This document shows positions 43,563 through 51,027 of a stretch of 64,000 bases of DNA, in pieces (within the stretch, counting starts at the first letter, position 1; each line of letters opens with the position of its first letter). The stretch is from Clostridium mediterraneense (GTDB lineage: Bacteria; Bacillota; Clostridia; Clostridiales; Clostridiaceae). The stretch is taken from contig NZ_LT594785.1 in the NCBI RefSeq assembly GCF_900091705.1, forward strand, positions 2,497,886 to 2,561,885, given 5' to 3'. The notes beneath the pieces are model-generated. The model made no database searches, was not told the DNA's origin, and saw only the letters and a list, made by a program, of their open reading frames with translations. A program made the position numbers and the translations under genes.

Positions 43563-44321
43563 TTGGATGTGAAGAAATTGGATACTAGATTTAACAAAGA
43601 CTATCAAATAAATATTTATGATGTTGATACTAACCTACAATGTAAGTTTTCATCCATAGTAAATTACTTATGGGATATTGTTATTTCTCAAAGTGAGTCC
43701 TTAGGTGAAACAAGTAATGGATTAGTACATAATTGTGCTTGGGTACTTCTAAAATACGATATAAAAATTTATGAATATCCTAAGTTTAAAGACATTATAA
43801 ATATAGAGACTGAAGTATTAGGTGTAAAGAAATTCTATGGTCTTAGAGCCTATACTATCAGAAATTCAGAAGGTAAGATACTCGCAGAAGTAGTTTCAGT
43901 AGCTTTATTAATTGATATAGAAAAAAGACGTCCTATGAGAATTGCTCCTGATCAATATGAATTATATGGACTTAAAGGTGATATAAAAGAAGACGTTGTT
44001 CTAGATGACTTAATAGAAGTTGAAAATAAAGATTATGCTAGAGATTATCTAACTAGATTTTCTGATATAGATTCAAATAAACATGTTAATAACCTTAAGT
44101 ATATGGAAATGGCTATGGATACCTTACCATTTGAAATACTTGATAAGTACGAACTTGCTAGATTAAAAGTATTATTCAAGAAAGAAACTACTTATGGTGA
44201 TACTGTCCATGTTTCTTCACAAGTTATAGAAAATAAAGATAATAAACTCATTACAGCTCATACTATAGAAAATAGTGAAAGACTTCTAACAAAATTAGAG
44301 TTCGAGTGGAGAGAAAAATAA
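43563..44321 (+). CDS. Acyl-ACP thioesterase (FatA/FatB family)
   Basis: 252 residues, two hot-dog folds. It releases fatty acids from acyl carrier protein. The catalytic region is DIDSNKHVNNLKYMEMAMDTLP, with Asn172 and His174 in the expected places. The N-terminal hot-dog has the usual long helix (SSIVNYLWDIVISQSESLG) and NCAWVLLKYDIKI. Start at TTG 43563; a GTG two codons on is the alternative, and neither has a clear ribosome site, so translation may be weak. A terminator follows. Confidence 0.88.
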   Translation: MDVKKLDTRFNKDYQINIYDVDTNLQCKFSSIVNYLWDIVISQSESLGETSNGLVHNCAWVLLKYDIKIYEYPKFKDIINIETEVLGVKKFYGLRAYTIRNSEGKILAEVVSVALLIDIEKRRPMRIAPDQYELYGLKGDIKEDVVLDDLIEVENKDYARDYLTRFSDIDSNKHVNNLKYMEMAMDTLPFEILDKYELARLKVLFKKETTYGDTVHVSSQVIENKDNKLITAHTIENSERLLTKLEFEWREK

Positions 44322-44336
44322 TATTAGTATATAAAG

Positions 44337-44364
44337 AAAGTCAGAATAAATACCTGACTTTTTT
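44337..44364 (+). terminator. Intrinsic terminator after the thioesterase
   Basis: AAAGTCAG pairs with CTGACTTT, followed by T residues. Confidence 0.82.
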
Positions 44365-44521
44365 ATTTCTATCTTAGATTTAATTTATTTTTAAATATAT
44401 CCTATCACAAAATTCTAAATGCATTTTATAATTATTTTTATTAATATCATTAAATAAGTCCTATACATTAGATATCCATTTTATATATAATAATATTAAC
44501 CATAATTTAACAGGAGGTATT

Positions 44522-44905
44522 ATGAAATTTCTAAATCTATTTTTTGATTTTATACAGATTTATTTACTACCAATTATTATGATTATAATTTCTATTGTAT
44601 CTAGATATATAAAATCTACTAATATAAACTCATCAAATGGCTATTCATCACCATATGCTAAAAAATCTCAAGAAGTATATGATTATGCTCAAGAAATTGC
44701 TCCTAAAATTCTAATGAGATATGCTCTTATTTCAAGTTTTTTAATAGCCACATTTCAATTATTACTTATTATAATACCGTCATTGGAATATAAAATAATA
44801 TATACTTTTTCTAACTACTTCTTTGTAATACTTTTTTTCTTTTTCTTATCAGTAGAAAAAGAACTAAGAAAGAACTTTAATAAAGATGGTAAGTCCTTAA
44901 ACTAA
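44522..44905 (+). CDS. Small membrane protein, distantly SdpI-like
   Basis: 127 residues with three helices (about 8-28, 66-86, 92-110). Between the first and second is SPYAKKSQEVYDYAQEIAPK, which resembles the loop before the last helices of SdpI-type immunity proteins (S-x-x-x-x-x-x-E-x-W/Y-x-x-A). The resemblance is short, so the family call is tentative. CAGGAGGTATT precedes the ATG. A terminator shared with the convergent DUF2500 gene follows. Confidence 0.65.
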   Translation: MKFLNLFFDFIQIYLLPIIMIIISIVSRYIKSTNINSSNGYSSPYAKKSQEVYDYAQEIAPKILMRYALISSFLIATFQLLLIIIPSLEYKIIYTFSNYFFVILFFFFLSVEKELRKNFNKDGKSLN

Positions 44906-44921
44906 TTTAATAGTAAAGTTG

Positions 44922-44966
44922 AAATAGCTTAGATATTACATGATAATAATATCTAAGCTATTTTTA
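44922..44966. terminator. Bidirectional intrinsic terminator
   Basis: AAATAGCTTAGATATTA pairs with TAATATCTAAGCTATTT; it lies between convergent genes. Confidence 0.92.
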
Positions 44967-44970
44967 AATC

Positions 44971-45324
44971 TTAATCCCTCTTAAAATCTATAAATCTAGT
45001 TCCCTGTATTGTTAGATTTCCTTTATCTCCTTCTATAAGTAAATTATAAATCCTCCCTTTAACAGCAAACTCTTCTCTTTCTCCATTTATAAATTCAAAT
45101 CCTATATAGTAAGTTGTATAATTATTTGACATATTCATCTCATTATAAGCATATGAGACATTCATTCTTTTACTAATAACAGTAGCTTTTACAGAAACTT
45201 TATCTTTAGTTTTATTTGATAAGTATTCAATAAAGTTTTTAATAGATCTTCCTAAAATAGTAATAAAACAAATGATAATAATTATAAAGATTAAATTAAA
45301 TATAAAATCAAAACCATTTTCCAT
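44971..45324 (-). CDS. DUF2500 family membrane-anchored protein
   Basis: 117 residues: one N-terminal helix (about 7-27), then a small beta domain with VSVKATVISKRMNV, TTYYIGFEFINGEREEFAV and LLIEGDKGNLTIQGTRFIDF. This run is the full DUF2500 signature. The role of the family is unknown. It is transcribed alone, converging on the SdpI-like gene. Confidence 0.85.
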   Translation of the reverse strand: MENGFDFIFNLIFIIIIICFITILGRSIKNFIEYLSNKTKDKVSVKATVISKRMNVSYAYNEMNMSNNYTTYYIGFEFINGEREEFAVKGRIYNLLIEGDKGNLTIQGTRFIDFKRD

Positions 45325-45392
45325 TATATCTCCCCCATATAAATATTATATGAGTAAAAATAAGCTTATTATATTTGTTTCTAATTTAATTA

Positions 45393-46325
45393 TTATTCAA
45401 CCTCTTCTCTACTATAACTATTAAGTAATCTAATATAATGATTAGCTTCTCTTAATACATGATCAGCAATTAATGGTAGCAATATAGATTTTATCTCACA
45501 CCCAAGAATTCCTTCCACACCTGATGTCTTAAAATCTCTAAATTTAATTGTTTCCATTAGTGTAACATCTGTAATTCCTATCATTGTTCTCTCATTCATA
45601 CTAGCAGCCTTCTTGATTAATTCACTATACTCCTGTACAAATTGATTTGCAGTACATATTAGCTTATCTTCACTTGGATCAAGTAAACCTCTAATAAATA
45701 AAGCATGTTCTTTCATAATATCATCCCAGAATAATTCTTTCTTCATAATCTTTTTATAGTTACAATTAAACTCAATATCTTCATTTTCTTCAAGAAGTTC
45801 TACATATGAAAGATATAATTTAGCCTCATGTACTAGATGCTCATTAAATAATGGATAATTTAATGTGATTATTTTACAACACGAAACATCACTCACAATT
45901 TTTTCTTTAAACTCTATAAGTTCCTTAAGTAATTTCTTAGCCTTTTCATTAATTTGTCTTACACTCTTTACTGTCTTACCATCAATTCTTTTTGAAATAT
46001 TACTAAAATTCTCTTCCATACAAGTTATCTTAGAATTTATATTTATTCCAGTATAGAATTCTGTCTTCTTTTCAGTATCTGCAGTATACTCAGTAAAAAA
46101 TTCTCCTGAATCTACAACTGAACTTCTTATTCTTCCATCAGCTAATTTAACTACTTCTAATAAAAACTTCTCAAAATGATTCTTAAAACTGTCTGCCTCT
46201 TTTGCAAGCTTAGCATTCTTTGGTGTAAAACCTGCTTCTAAAAAGATAGCATGCTCCTTCATAATTCTCCCGAAAAATAAATGTAGTTCTAATGATAAAG
46301 TAACGTATTTCTTATCATTTAACAT
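45393..46325 (-). CDS. DUF2935 family protein (two-repeat helical, metal-binding type)
   Basis: 310 residues with two copies of a four-helix unit. Each starts with the motif W/F-x-x-I-M-K-E-H-A-x-F (FFGRIMKEHAIFLEAGFTP near residue 18 and FWDDIMKEHALFIRGLLDP in the second half), then H and E residues in later helices (LVHEAKLYL, HVLREANHYI). The arrangement gives a di-metal or ferritin-like site in DUF2935 proteins. There is no signal peptide. The function is not established. Confidence 0.88.
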   Translation of the reverse strand: MLNDKKYVTLSLELHLFFGRIMKEHAIFLEAGFTPKNAKLAKEADSFKNHFEKFLLEVVKLADGRIRSSVVDSGEFFTEYTADTEKKTEFYTGININSKITCMEENFSNISKRIDGKTVKSVRQINEKAKKLLKELIEFKEKIVSDVSCCKIITLNYPLFNEHLVHEAKLYLSYVELLEENEDIEFNCNYKKIMKKELFWDDIMKEHALFIRGLLDPSEDKLICTANQFVQEYSELIKKAASMNERTMIGITDVTLMETIKFRDFKTSGVEGILGCEIKSILLPLIADHVLREANHYIRLLNSYSREEVE

Positions 46326-46510
46326 GATATGCCCCCAAAAATTTTTTATTATATTATACTATTCAAAAAATCTTTGTATTCATATAAGATACAATTTAAC
46401 ACTTTATTTATCTTAATAAAAAATATTATTCTATTCATATATTTTAAAATTAGTATAAAAGTATCTAACTTAATTTTACTCCATCTTTATTAAAAGTTTT
46501 TTATAAATAA

Positions 46511-47368
46511 TCATTTCATATAATTATTAACAAGCTCATAACAACGTTCTCTAGTAGTATAAATAAGAGAAACTACTCTTTCAATTTGCCCCATTGTTCC
46601 GCCTTCATATTTTTCAGCTGCTACCTCAGCTGTTTTATCTCTATATTTTATCCAATTTATTTGTTCTTGTTTTAGTTTATTAAATTCAGAGCTTGGCATA
46701 TAAGTTCTTAAACATGAATATATCTCATTAAGCTTATCATCCCAAAGTTTTAATATTCGTCCTTGTTCTTCAACTATTCCTGCTGTTGTAAATTCTGTTG
46801 AATCAGCCATTATTTCATCTGCTTCAACATCTATTCCTGCTAGCCACTGTAAGTATTCATAACCTTTTTCTCTTAAAATATCTTTATTACTATTAGGCTT
46901 ACTCACATTATTATTAATATTATTGCTAGCTACTGCTTTCTTTTCTTCCTTAGGTACATTAGAGCTATTATTAGAATTTGCTTGTGTAGTATTTGTTTGA
47001 CTACTATCTTTTATCTTATTTTTTAAATCATCAATACTAGTTTTTATAGCATAATTTTTATAAGATAAATCTATTGAACTAAGAACTTCTGAACACTCTT
47101 TTATTTTACCTTGCTTGTACAAATTCTCTGATTCTATATATTGCTCTATAATAAGCTTTATAGCCTTTGTCTTTTCATCTGTATCTCCTTTTTGTATAGC
47201 TAAATTAAATGATCCTAATGCTTTATCATAATCCATATTAGCTAATGCAAGTTCACCTTGCTCAACAGCTTTAGCTGCTGTACTATTAGTATCTTCTATA
47301 TTACTTCCACATCCAACTGCTATAACAGGAACCAATAATATTAATCCCATAACTAAAAACCTCTTCAC
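46511..47368 (-). CDS. LprI-domain lipoprotein with TPR-like N-terminal region
   Basis: 285 residues. Signal and lipobox VIAVGC place it on the outer membrane face as a lipoprotein. Then comes a helical region (about 30-120) with a TPR-like ALANMDYDKALGSFNLAIQKG, a Ser/Asn-rich linker, and one LprI domain: LWDDKLNEIYSCLRTYMPS, QEQINWIKYRD and TTRERCYELVNNYMK. It differs from the three LprI genes at 37.7-41.3 kb in having one repeat and a lipid anchor, and its upstream lacks their promoter box. Confidence 0.85.
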   Translation of the reverse strand: MKRFLVMGLILLVPVIAVGCGSNIEDTNSTAAKAVEQGELALANMDYDKALGSFNLAIQKGDTDEKTKAIKLIIEQYIESENLYKQGKIKECSEVLSSIDLSYKNYAIKTSIDDLKNKIKDSSQTNTTQANSNNSSNVPKEEKKAVASNNINNNVSKPNSNKDILREKGYEYLQWLAGIDVEADEIMADSTEFTTAGIVEEQGRILKLWDDKLNEIYSCLRTYMPSSEFNKLKQEQINWIKYRDKTAEVAAEKYEGGTMGQIERVVSLIYTTRERCYELVNNYMK

Positions 47369-47563
47369 ATCTTATACTCCATACACTAATTATTTCTTTA
47401 CAATATATTCTGTATAAATTAATACTAATACAAGAAATTTAGTCTTTAGCTAGGATTTTTAAAGTGCTTATTTATAATTTATAAACTTAAACAATACTAT
47501 AATTATTCCTAAAATATAAAAAGACTGAAATTCTATTTTTAAAACCTTAGTCTTTTTCATAAA
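47369..47563. other. Intergenic region with terminator
   Basis: AT-rich; the stem AAAAAGACT with AGTCTTTTT (47518-47557) can end transcripts from the HTH gene and its relic. Nothing else is recognised. Confidence 0.45.
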
Positions 47564-47764
47564 CTATACTTTTCTTCTTAAGAAAAGCCACCAATTTTCA
47601 TCAAAGCCATCTAAATAAACTCCTTCTAGATAATCACTTTTATCTAGCCATTCTCTAATTATAGATATTAGATTTTCAAATATTTCTCTAGGGTACTCAC
47701 ATTTCAAATCTAAATCAAATATATAGTAATTTATTACTATAATTCTATCCTCTTTTAATGATAA
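47564..47764 (-). pseudogene. Coding relic in frame with the HTH gene
   Basis: 66 sense codons lie directly after the TAA of the HTH gene (47765-47767), in the same frame, and end in TAG at 47564. They read like a true protein: INYYIFDLDLKCEYPREIF, IIREWLDKSDYLEGVYLDGF, ENWWLFLRRKV. There is no ribosome site or proper start. It is either the lost C-terminal part of the HTH protein after a nonsense mutation or the 3' end of another deleted gene. Confidence 0.5.
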
Positions 47765-48043
47765 TTAAATATTCTTTAATTTATTAAATATATATAATAA
47801 AAAAATCTTAGTTGATTCTGCTTCAACTAAGATTTCCTCTATTGTTACATTAAATAACTTACTTAATGCAAACAGATTATCTACTGAAGGTAGACATTGT
47901 CCCCACTGCCATTTATAAATTGCTTGTGGACCCTCAAATCCAAAATACATTTGTAAGTCTTTTACTGATAATTTACTCAATTTTCTTAGTCTTAAAATAT
48001 TAGCTCCTGTAGATTTTATATCAATGGTTGGAAATTCTATCAT
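47765..48043 (-). CDS. XRE-like helix-turn-helix regulator
   Basis: 92 residues. An XRE-type domain (about 15-75) is clear: GANILRLRKLSKLSVKDLQMYFGFEGPQAIYKWQWGQCLPSVDNLFALSKLFNVTIEEIL. Its C-terminal tail (STKIFLLYIFNKLKNI) is hydrophobic and unlike a normal end, and coding continues in frame beyond the stop. AGGAGGTATAG precedes the start. It may regulate neighbouring accessory genes; its target is unknown. Confidence 0.85.
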   Translation of the reverse strand: MIEFPTIDIKSTGANILRLRKLSKLSVKDLQMYFGFEGPQAIYKWQWGQCLPSVDNLFALSKLFNVTIEEILVEAESTKIFLLYIFNKLKNI

Positions 48044-48378
48044 ATCTATACCTCCTAAAAAAACTAATACCTTATTATACTTTATCTATAAAATCCTTAC
48101 AAGTAAAAAAATATTGCAGCTATACAGCCATGGGTAAAATCCAGCAGTACTAAGTCAACCTAACAAAACCTAATTCATGGATTTAATCGATAATTTAAAA
48201 TTAATTCCTAAACATTTATATAAAGAAAATTAACCATTAAACATTTAACATTAAAGATTAAACATTAAACATTTAGTTCCTATCATATATAAAAATTACA
48301 TTAAACTATACTGTTTATAAATAACCCTTAATAAAGGGGACTTAATTTAGGATTTACATATAACTGCAATAATTTATA
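48044..48378. other. Intergenic region with AT repeats and a GC-richer patch
   Basis: 48113-48180 is unusually GC-rich for this DNA (GCAGCTATACAGCCATGG, then CCAGCAGTACTAAGTC) and non-coding. At 48234-48273 ATTAAACATT and close variants repeat four times within 40 bases. Neither matches a known element; they may be debris of a mobile element. Confidence 0.4.
48234..48273. repeat. Short AT-rich direct repeats
   Basis: ATTAAACATTT, ACATTAAAGATT, AAACATTAAACATTT follow one another, so the unit ATTAAACATT occurs in four exact or near copies. Too short and irregular for CRISPR; an iteron-like array or simple slippage is possible. Confidence 0.45.
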
Positions 48379-49014
48379 TTAAAAATCTATTTCAATCATA
48401 GTAACACTATTAGAAATTTGTAATACGGTGTCTACTTCTGACTCAAAACTTTCAATTCTATCCTTCATATTTTTTATAAGCTTTTCAATTTCTAATGAAT
48501 CTACTAAGCCATATTCATTAGCTTCACGATATGGATCTGCTATTGCATCATAACTACTTTGAGTTATCTTCTCTTTACCTTCCTTACCATAAGCAGTATT
48601 AAGAAGTTGTTCAATACTTTCATCAACTTTAGTGTTTTGTTTAGTTACATTTTCAATAGCTAAAACATATTGATCATTTAATTGTTCTAACAAAGCTTTC
48701 TCATATTCAATAGAACTCTTCTTATCAATAGCTTCTGCTACAGTCATAGTTTTTCCTACAACCTCAACTGTAGTAACAGCATTTGATTTAACAATAGCTG
48801 ACTTAATACTATTTCTTCTCTTTATTAAATCTGCTATAGATTGATAATCAGCCTTTGCATTTGCCTTAAAAGCTTCCTTTGAAATCTTACCATTAACATT
48901 AAGTGCGGATTTCTTTGCAGCTGCAACAAATTCTCCCTCATTAATTTTACGATAGATACGACTATCCAATAACTTCAACTCATTTAATCCCTTTGTTACT
49001 AACATCTTTTCCAT
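48379..49014 (-). CDS. Helical protein resembling phage-encoded proteins, unknown
   Basis: 211 residues, nearly all helical, no signal peptide. It has KLLDSRIYRKINEGEFVAAAK, TMTVAEAIDKKSSIEYEKALL and a C-terminal ESEVDTVLQISNSVTMIEIDF. This general layout is one I associate with uncharacterised phage proteins, but I cannot name a family with certainty. The start at 49014 is fixed by GGAGGATAG; a frame open for 48 more codons upstream is not used. No other phage genes lie near, so it may be a domesticated or stranded gene. Confidence 0.65.
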   Translation of the reverse strand: MEKMLVTKGLNELKLLDSRIYRKINEGEFVAAAKKSALNVNGKISKEAFKANAKADYQSIADLIKRRNSIKSAIVKSNAVTTVEVVGKTMTVAEAIDKKSSIEYEKALLEQLNDQYVLAIENVTKQNTKVDESIEQLLNTAYGKEGKEKITQSSYDAIADPYREANEYGLVDSLEIEKLIKNMKDRIESFESEVDTVLQISNSVTMIEIDF

Positions 49015-49181
49015 GTTTCTATCCTCCAATCGTCTATCACTTTTCTCACGTAATCTCTTGTCGATAAATTTATTATAGAAAAATCTTAAATATAAATCAT
49101 TAAACTTGTAGTTTAAAATAAAAATACCTCTTAAACACCTACTCCCGAAAATAATCATAAAAATAATATTTCTTTACATAA

Positions 49182-49212
49182 TAAAAAGAGCTAGCTTTCA
49201 AACTAACTCTTT
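49182..49212 (-). terminator. Intrinsic terminator of the zeta-toxin operon
   Basis: On the minus strand AAAGAGTTAG pairs with CTAGCTCTTT and a T run follows. Confidence 0.78.
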
Positions 49213-49240
49213 AAATCATTAATCTATATAATTTTTTTAT

Positions 49241-49798
49241 CTATATAAAATCACTCCACTCTGGTAAAACTCTATCTTTCCAAATCAGTTCTCCCTTTTC
49301 AAAAATTGCAACAATTTTAAATCTATCAGTATTATCATATATATTTAAAACATCACAAAACTCAATAATATTCTTTAGATTTTCAAGTGATTCTACATAT
49401 CTTCGTTCTATAGCTTCATCTGGTATTCCATGTCCACCATTTTGAACTCTTAATTTAACTCTTTCTTTTGCAATATCAGCACTTTCTACACCTATATAGT
49501 TCATAACTACATAAAATCCACTCTCTTTAGCTGATTTTATATTTTTTACTATACTTTTTCCTGATAATGTAGTTTCTTGATTAAAAGATATATCCTCTGA
49601 AATATATTGTTTTATAAGCTTTATAGCTTCTCTTGCACACTTCATTTGTAGATTATTATCTTTCCAAGATCCTACTCTAGCTACCATTTCATCAGTATTT
49701 ATTCTTTTTTCATCTTTATTTTCATCATAGTATATAGATTTATATATTGAAGTCTTTCCTGCTCCATTAACCCCAGCAAATATAGTATAAGTTTTCAT
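49241..49798 (-). CDS. Zeta-toxin-family kinase
   Basis: 185 residues. P-loop FAGVNGAGKTS (about 7-17), then NTDEMVARVG, the metal and substrate Asp, and ISFNQETTLSGKS, the segment that in zeta toxins holds the UDP-sugar site. Zeta toxins phosphorylate UDP-N-acetylglucosamine or a related sugar nucleotide and so block wall synthesis; some chromosomal relatives have other substrates. It overlaps closely with a 54-residue gene upstream (stop and start within 5 bases), the usual place for an antitoxin. Confidence 0.88.
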   Translation of the reverse strand: MKTYTIFAGVNGAGKTSIYKSIYYDENKDEKRINTDEMVARVGSWKDNNLQMKCAREAIKLIKQYISEDISFNQETTLSGKSIVKNIKSAKESGFYVVMNYIGVESADIAKERVKLRVQNGGHGIPDEAIERRYVESLENLKNIIEFCDVLNIYDNTDRFKIVAIFEKGELIWKDRVLPEWSDFI

Positions 49799-49799
49799 A

Positions 49800-49964
49800 T
49801 TACTTTCCTATTAGCTTTGCTTGTTCTCTTTGAAGAATTATATTAGAAAGATTAATATAAAAATCTTGTTCTTCTTTTGTCTTTGCATTTCTAAATAACT
49901 TCATTACATCACTATAAGAATAACTCAAGAAAATATCATATAAATTATTTTTATTATTATCCAT
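49800..49964 (-). CDS. Putative antitoxin partner of the zeta toxin
   Basis: 54 residues, probably helical and cytoplasmic: MDNNKNNLYDIFLSYSYSDV, then KLFRNAKTKEEQDF and ISNIILQREQ-like end (INLSNIILQREQAKLIGK). A very strong AGGAGG ribosome site precedes it. Its stop TAA overlaps the toxin start region (TAATATG), the mark of a coupled antitoxin-toxin pair. Epsilon antitoxins are larger, about 90 residues, so this is a different, shorter type. The role is inferred from position. Confidence 0.7.
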   Translation of the reverse strand: MDNNKNNLYDIFLSYSYSDVMKLFRNAKTKEEQDFYINLSNIILQREQAKLIGK

Positions 49965-50112
49965 CCTTAATTCCTCCTATATACTTTCTTACATACAATT
50001 ATATACTAAGCTAAAAATACAACAAATATTCTATTTATAAATCTAAAAATTTTTTAACTCAAATTACTACTTAAATATAAATAGTTTATATTTAAAAATT
50101 TCTTTATCTCTT

Positions 50113-50778
50113 TTAATTTTGCTCTTGGTTTTGTTCTTGATTTTGTTGTTCTTTTAATTTATCTGCAAGAATACGTTCTTGTTGAGAAAAAACACATCCA
50201 CAGTATGATTGACGATATAAATTATATTCTTTTGATAAATCTACTGACTGCTTGAATCCATTGTTCTTCTTAAAATCAGATTCAAGGAATTTAATATTAT
50301 ATTTCTCCTGTAATTCTAATCCAATTTCATTTATTTTTTGTGAATTCTTCATAGGGCTTATAGTTAATGTAGTTGTAAAATAATCAAAATTATTTTCTTT
50401 AGCATACTCAGCTGCCTTATCTAATCTAAGTTCAAAACAACGGTAACATCTTTCACTACCTTCCCCTAATTTTTCATAACCCTTAACAGCCTTATAAAAT
50501 AGTGGACTCTCATGTTTAGTCCCTACAACTTGATAATTAAGTCCCATTTCCTTTATTAATCTAATTTGTTCTTCTAACCTTCTTATATACTCTTTCTCTG
50601 GATATATATTAGGATTAAAGAAATAAACTTCCATATCAAAATACTGAGATAAAAACTTAAGCACATATGAACTACAAGGTGCACAACAACTATGTAATAA
50701 TAATCTTGGTCTTCTATTTTCTTTAACTATTTTATCTATTTCTTCTAACATTATTTTATGATAATTAATTTTCATCAT
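50113..50778 (-). CDS. queH: Epoxyqueuosine reductase QueH
   Basis: 221 residues. QueH carries out the last step of queuosine synthesis in the wobble base of tRNA. All metal-binding Cys are visible: Cys31, Cys32 and Cys35 in SCCAPCSS, two in RCYRCFELR, and SYCGCVFSQ near the end. FNPNIYPEKEYIRR and YFTTTLTISPMKNSQKI are typical of the family. The last residues are a small repeat (EQQNQEQNQEQN) that looks like slippage and is unlikely to matter. Stand-alone gene. Confidence 0.95.
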   Translation of the reverse strand: MMKINYHKIMLEEIDKIVKENRRPRLLLHSCCAPCSSYVLKFLSQYFDMEVYFFNPNIYPEKEYIRRLEEQIRLIKEMGLNYQVVGTKHESPLFYKAVKGYEKLGEGSERCYRCFELRLDKAAEYAKENNFDYFTTTLTISPMKNSQKINEIGLELQEKYNIKFLESDFKKNNGFKQSVDLSKEYNLYRQSYCGCVFSQQERILADKLKEQQNQEQNQEQN

Positions 50779-50934
50779 TTGTCATCTCAGCTCCTAAATT
50801 TCTAATCTTCTTTCTTTTAACACTTTAATAATATCTTACCTTTTATTATCTAATTAATTATAGCATATATTTTATTTTTCTCTTTAATAATATCTTACAT
50901 TAGAATTAACTTAAATTATTAATCATAATACTAG

Positions 50935-50963
50935 TTGACATATTATTGATTCTGAAATGTAAA
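50935..50963 (+). promoter_or_regulatory. Candidate promoter of the SH3-lyase gene
   Basis: A perfect -35 TTGACA (50935) has TGTAAA or GTAAAT 17-18 bases on, about 65 bases before the ATG at 51028. Confidence 0.5.
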
Positions 50964-51027
50964 TAATTACACTTTTGAAATTAATTATAATTAAAATAAA
51001 ATTTTAATTTTTAAAGGTGGTTTATAC

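Noticed and set aside
48234..48273. AT repeats as a CRISPR array
   Set aside because: Units of about ten bases with no spacers and no cas genes.
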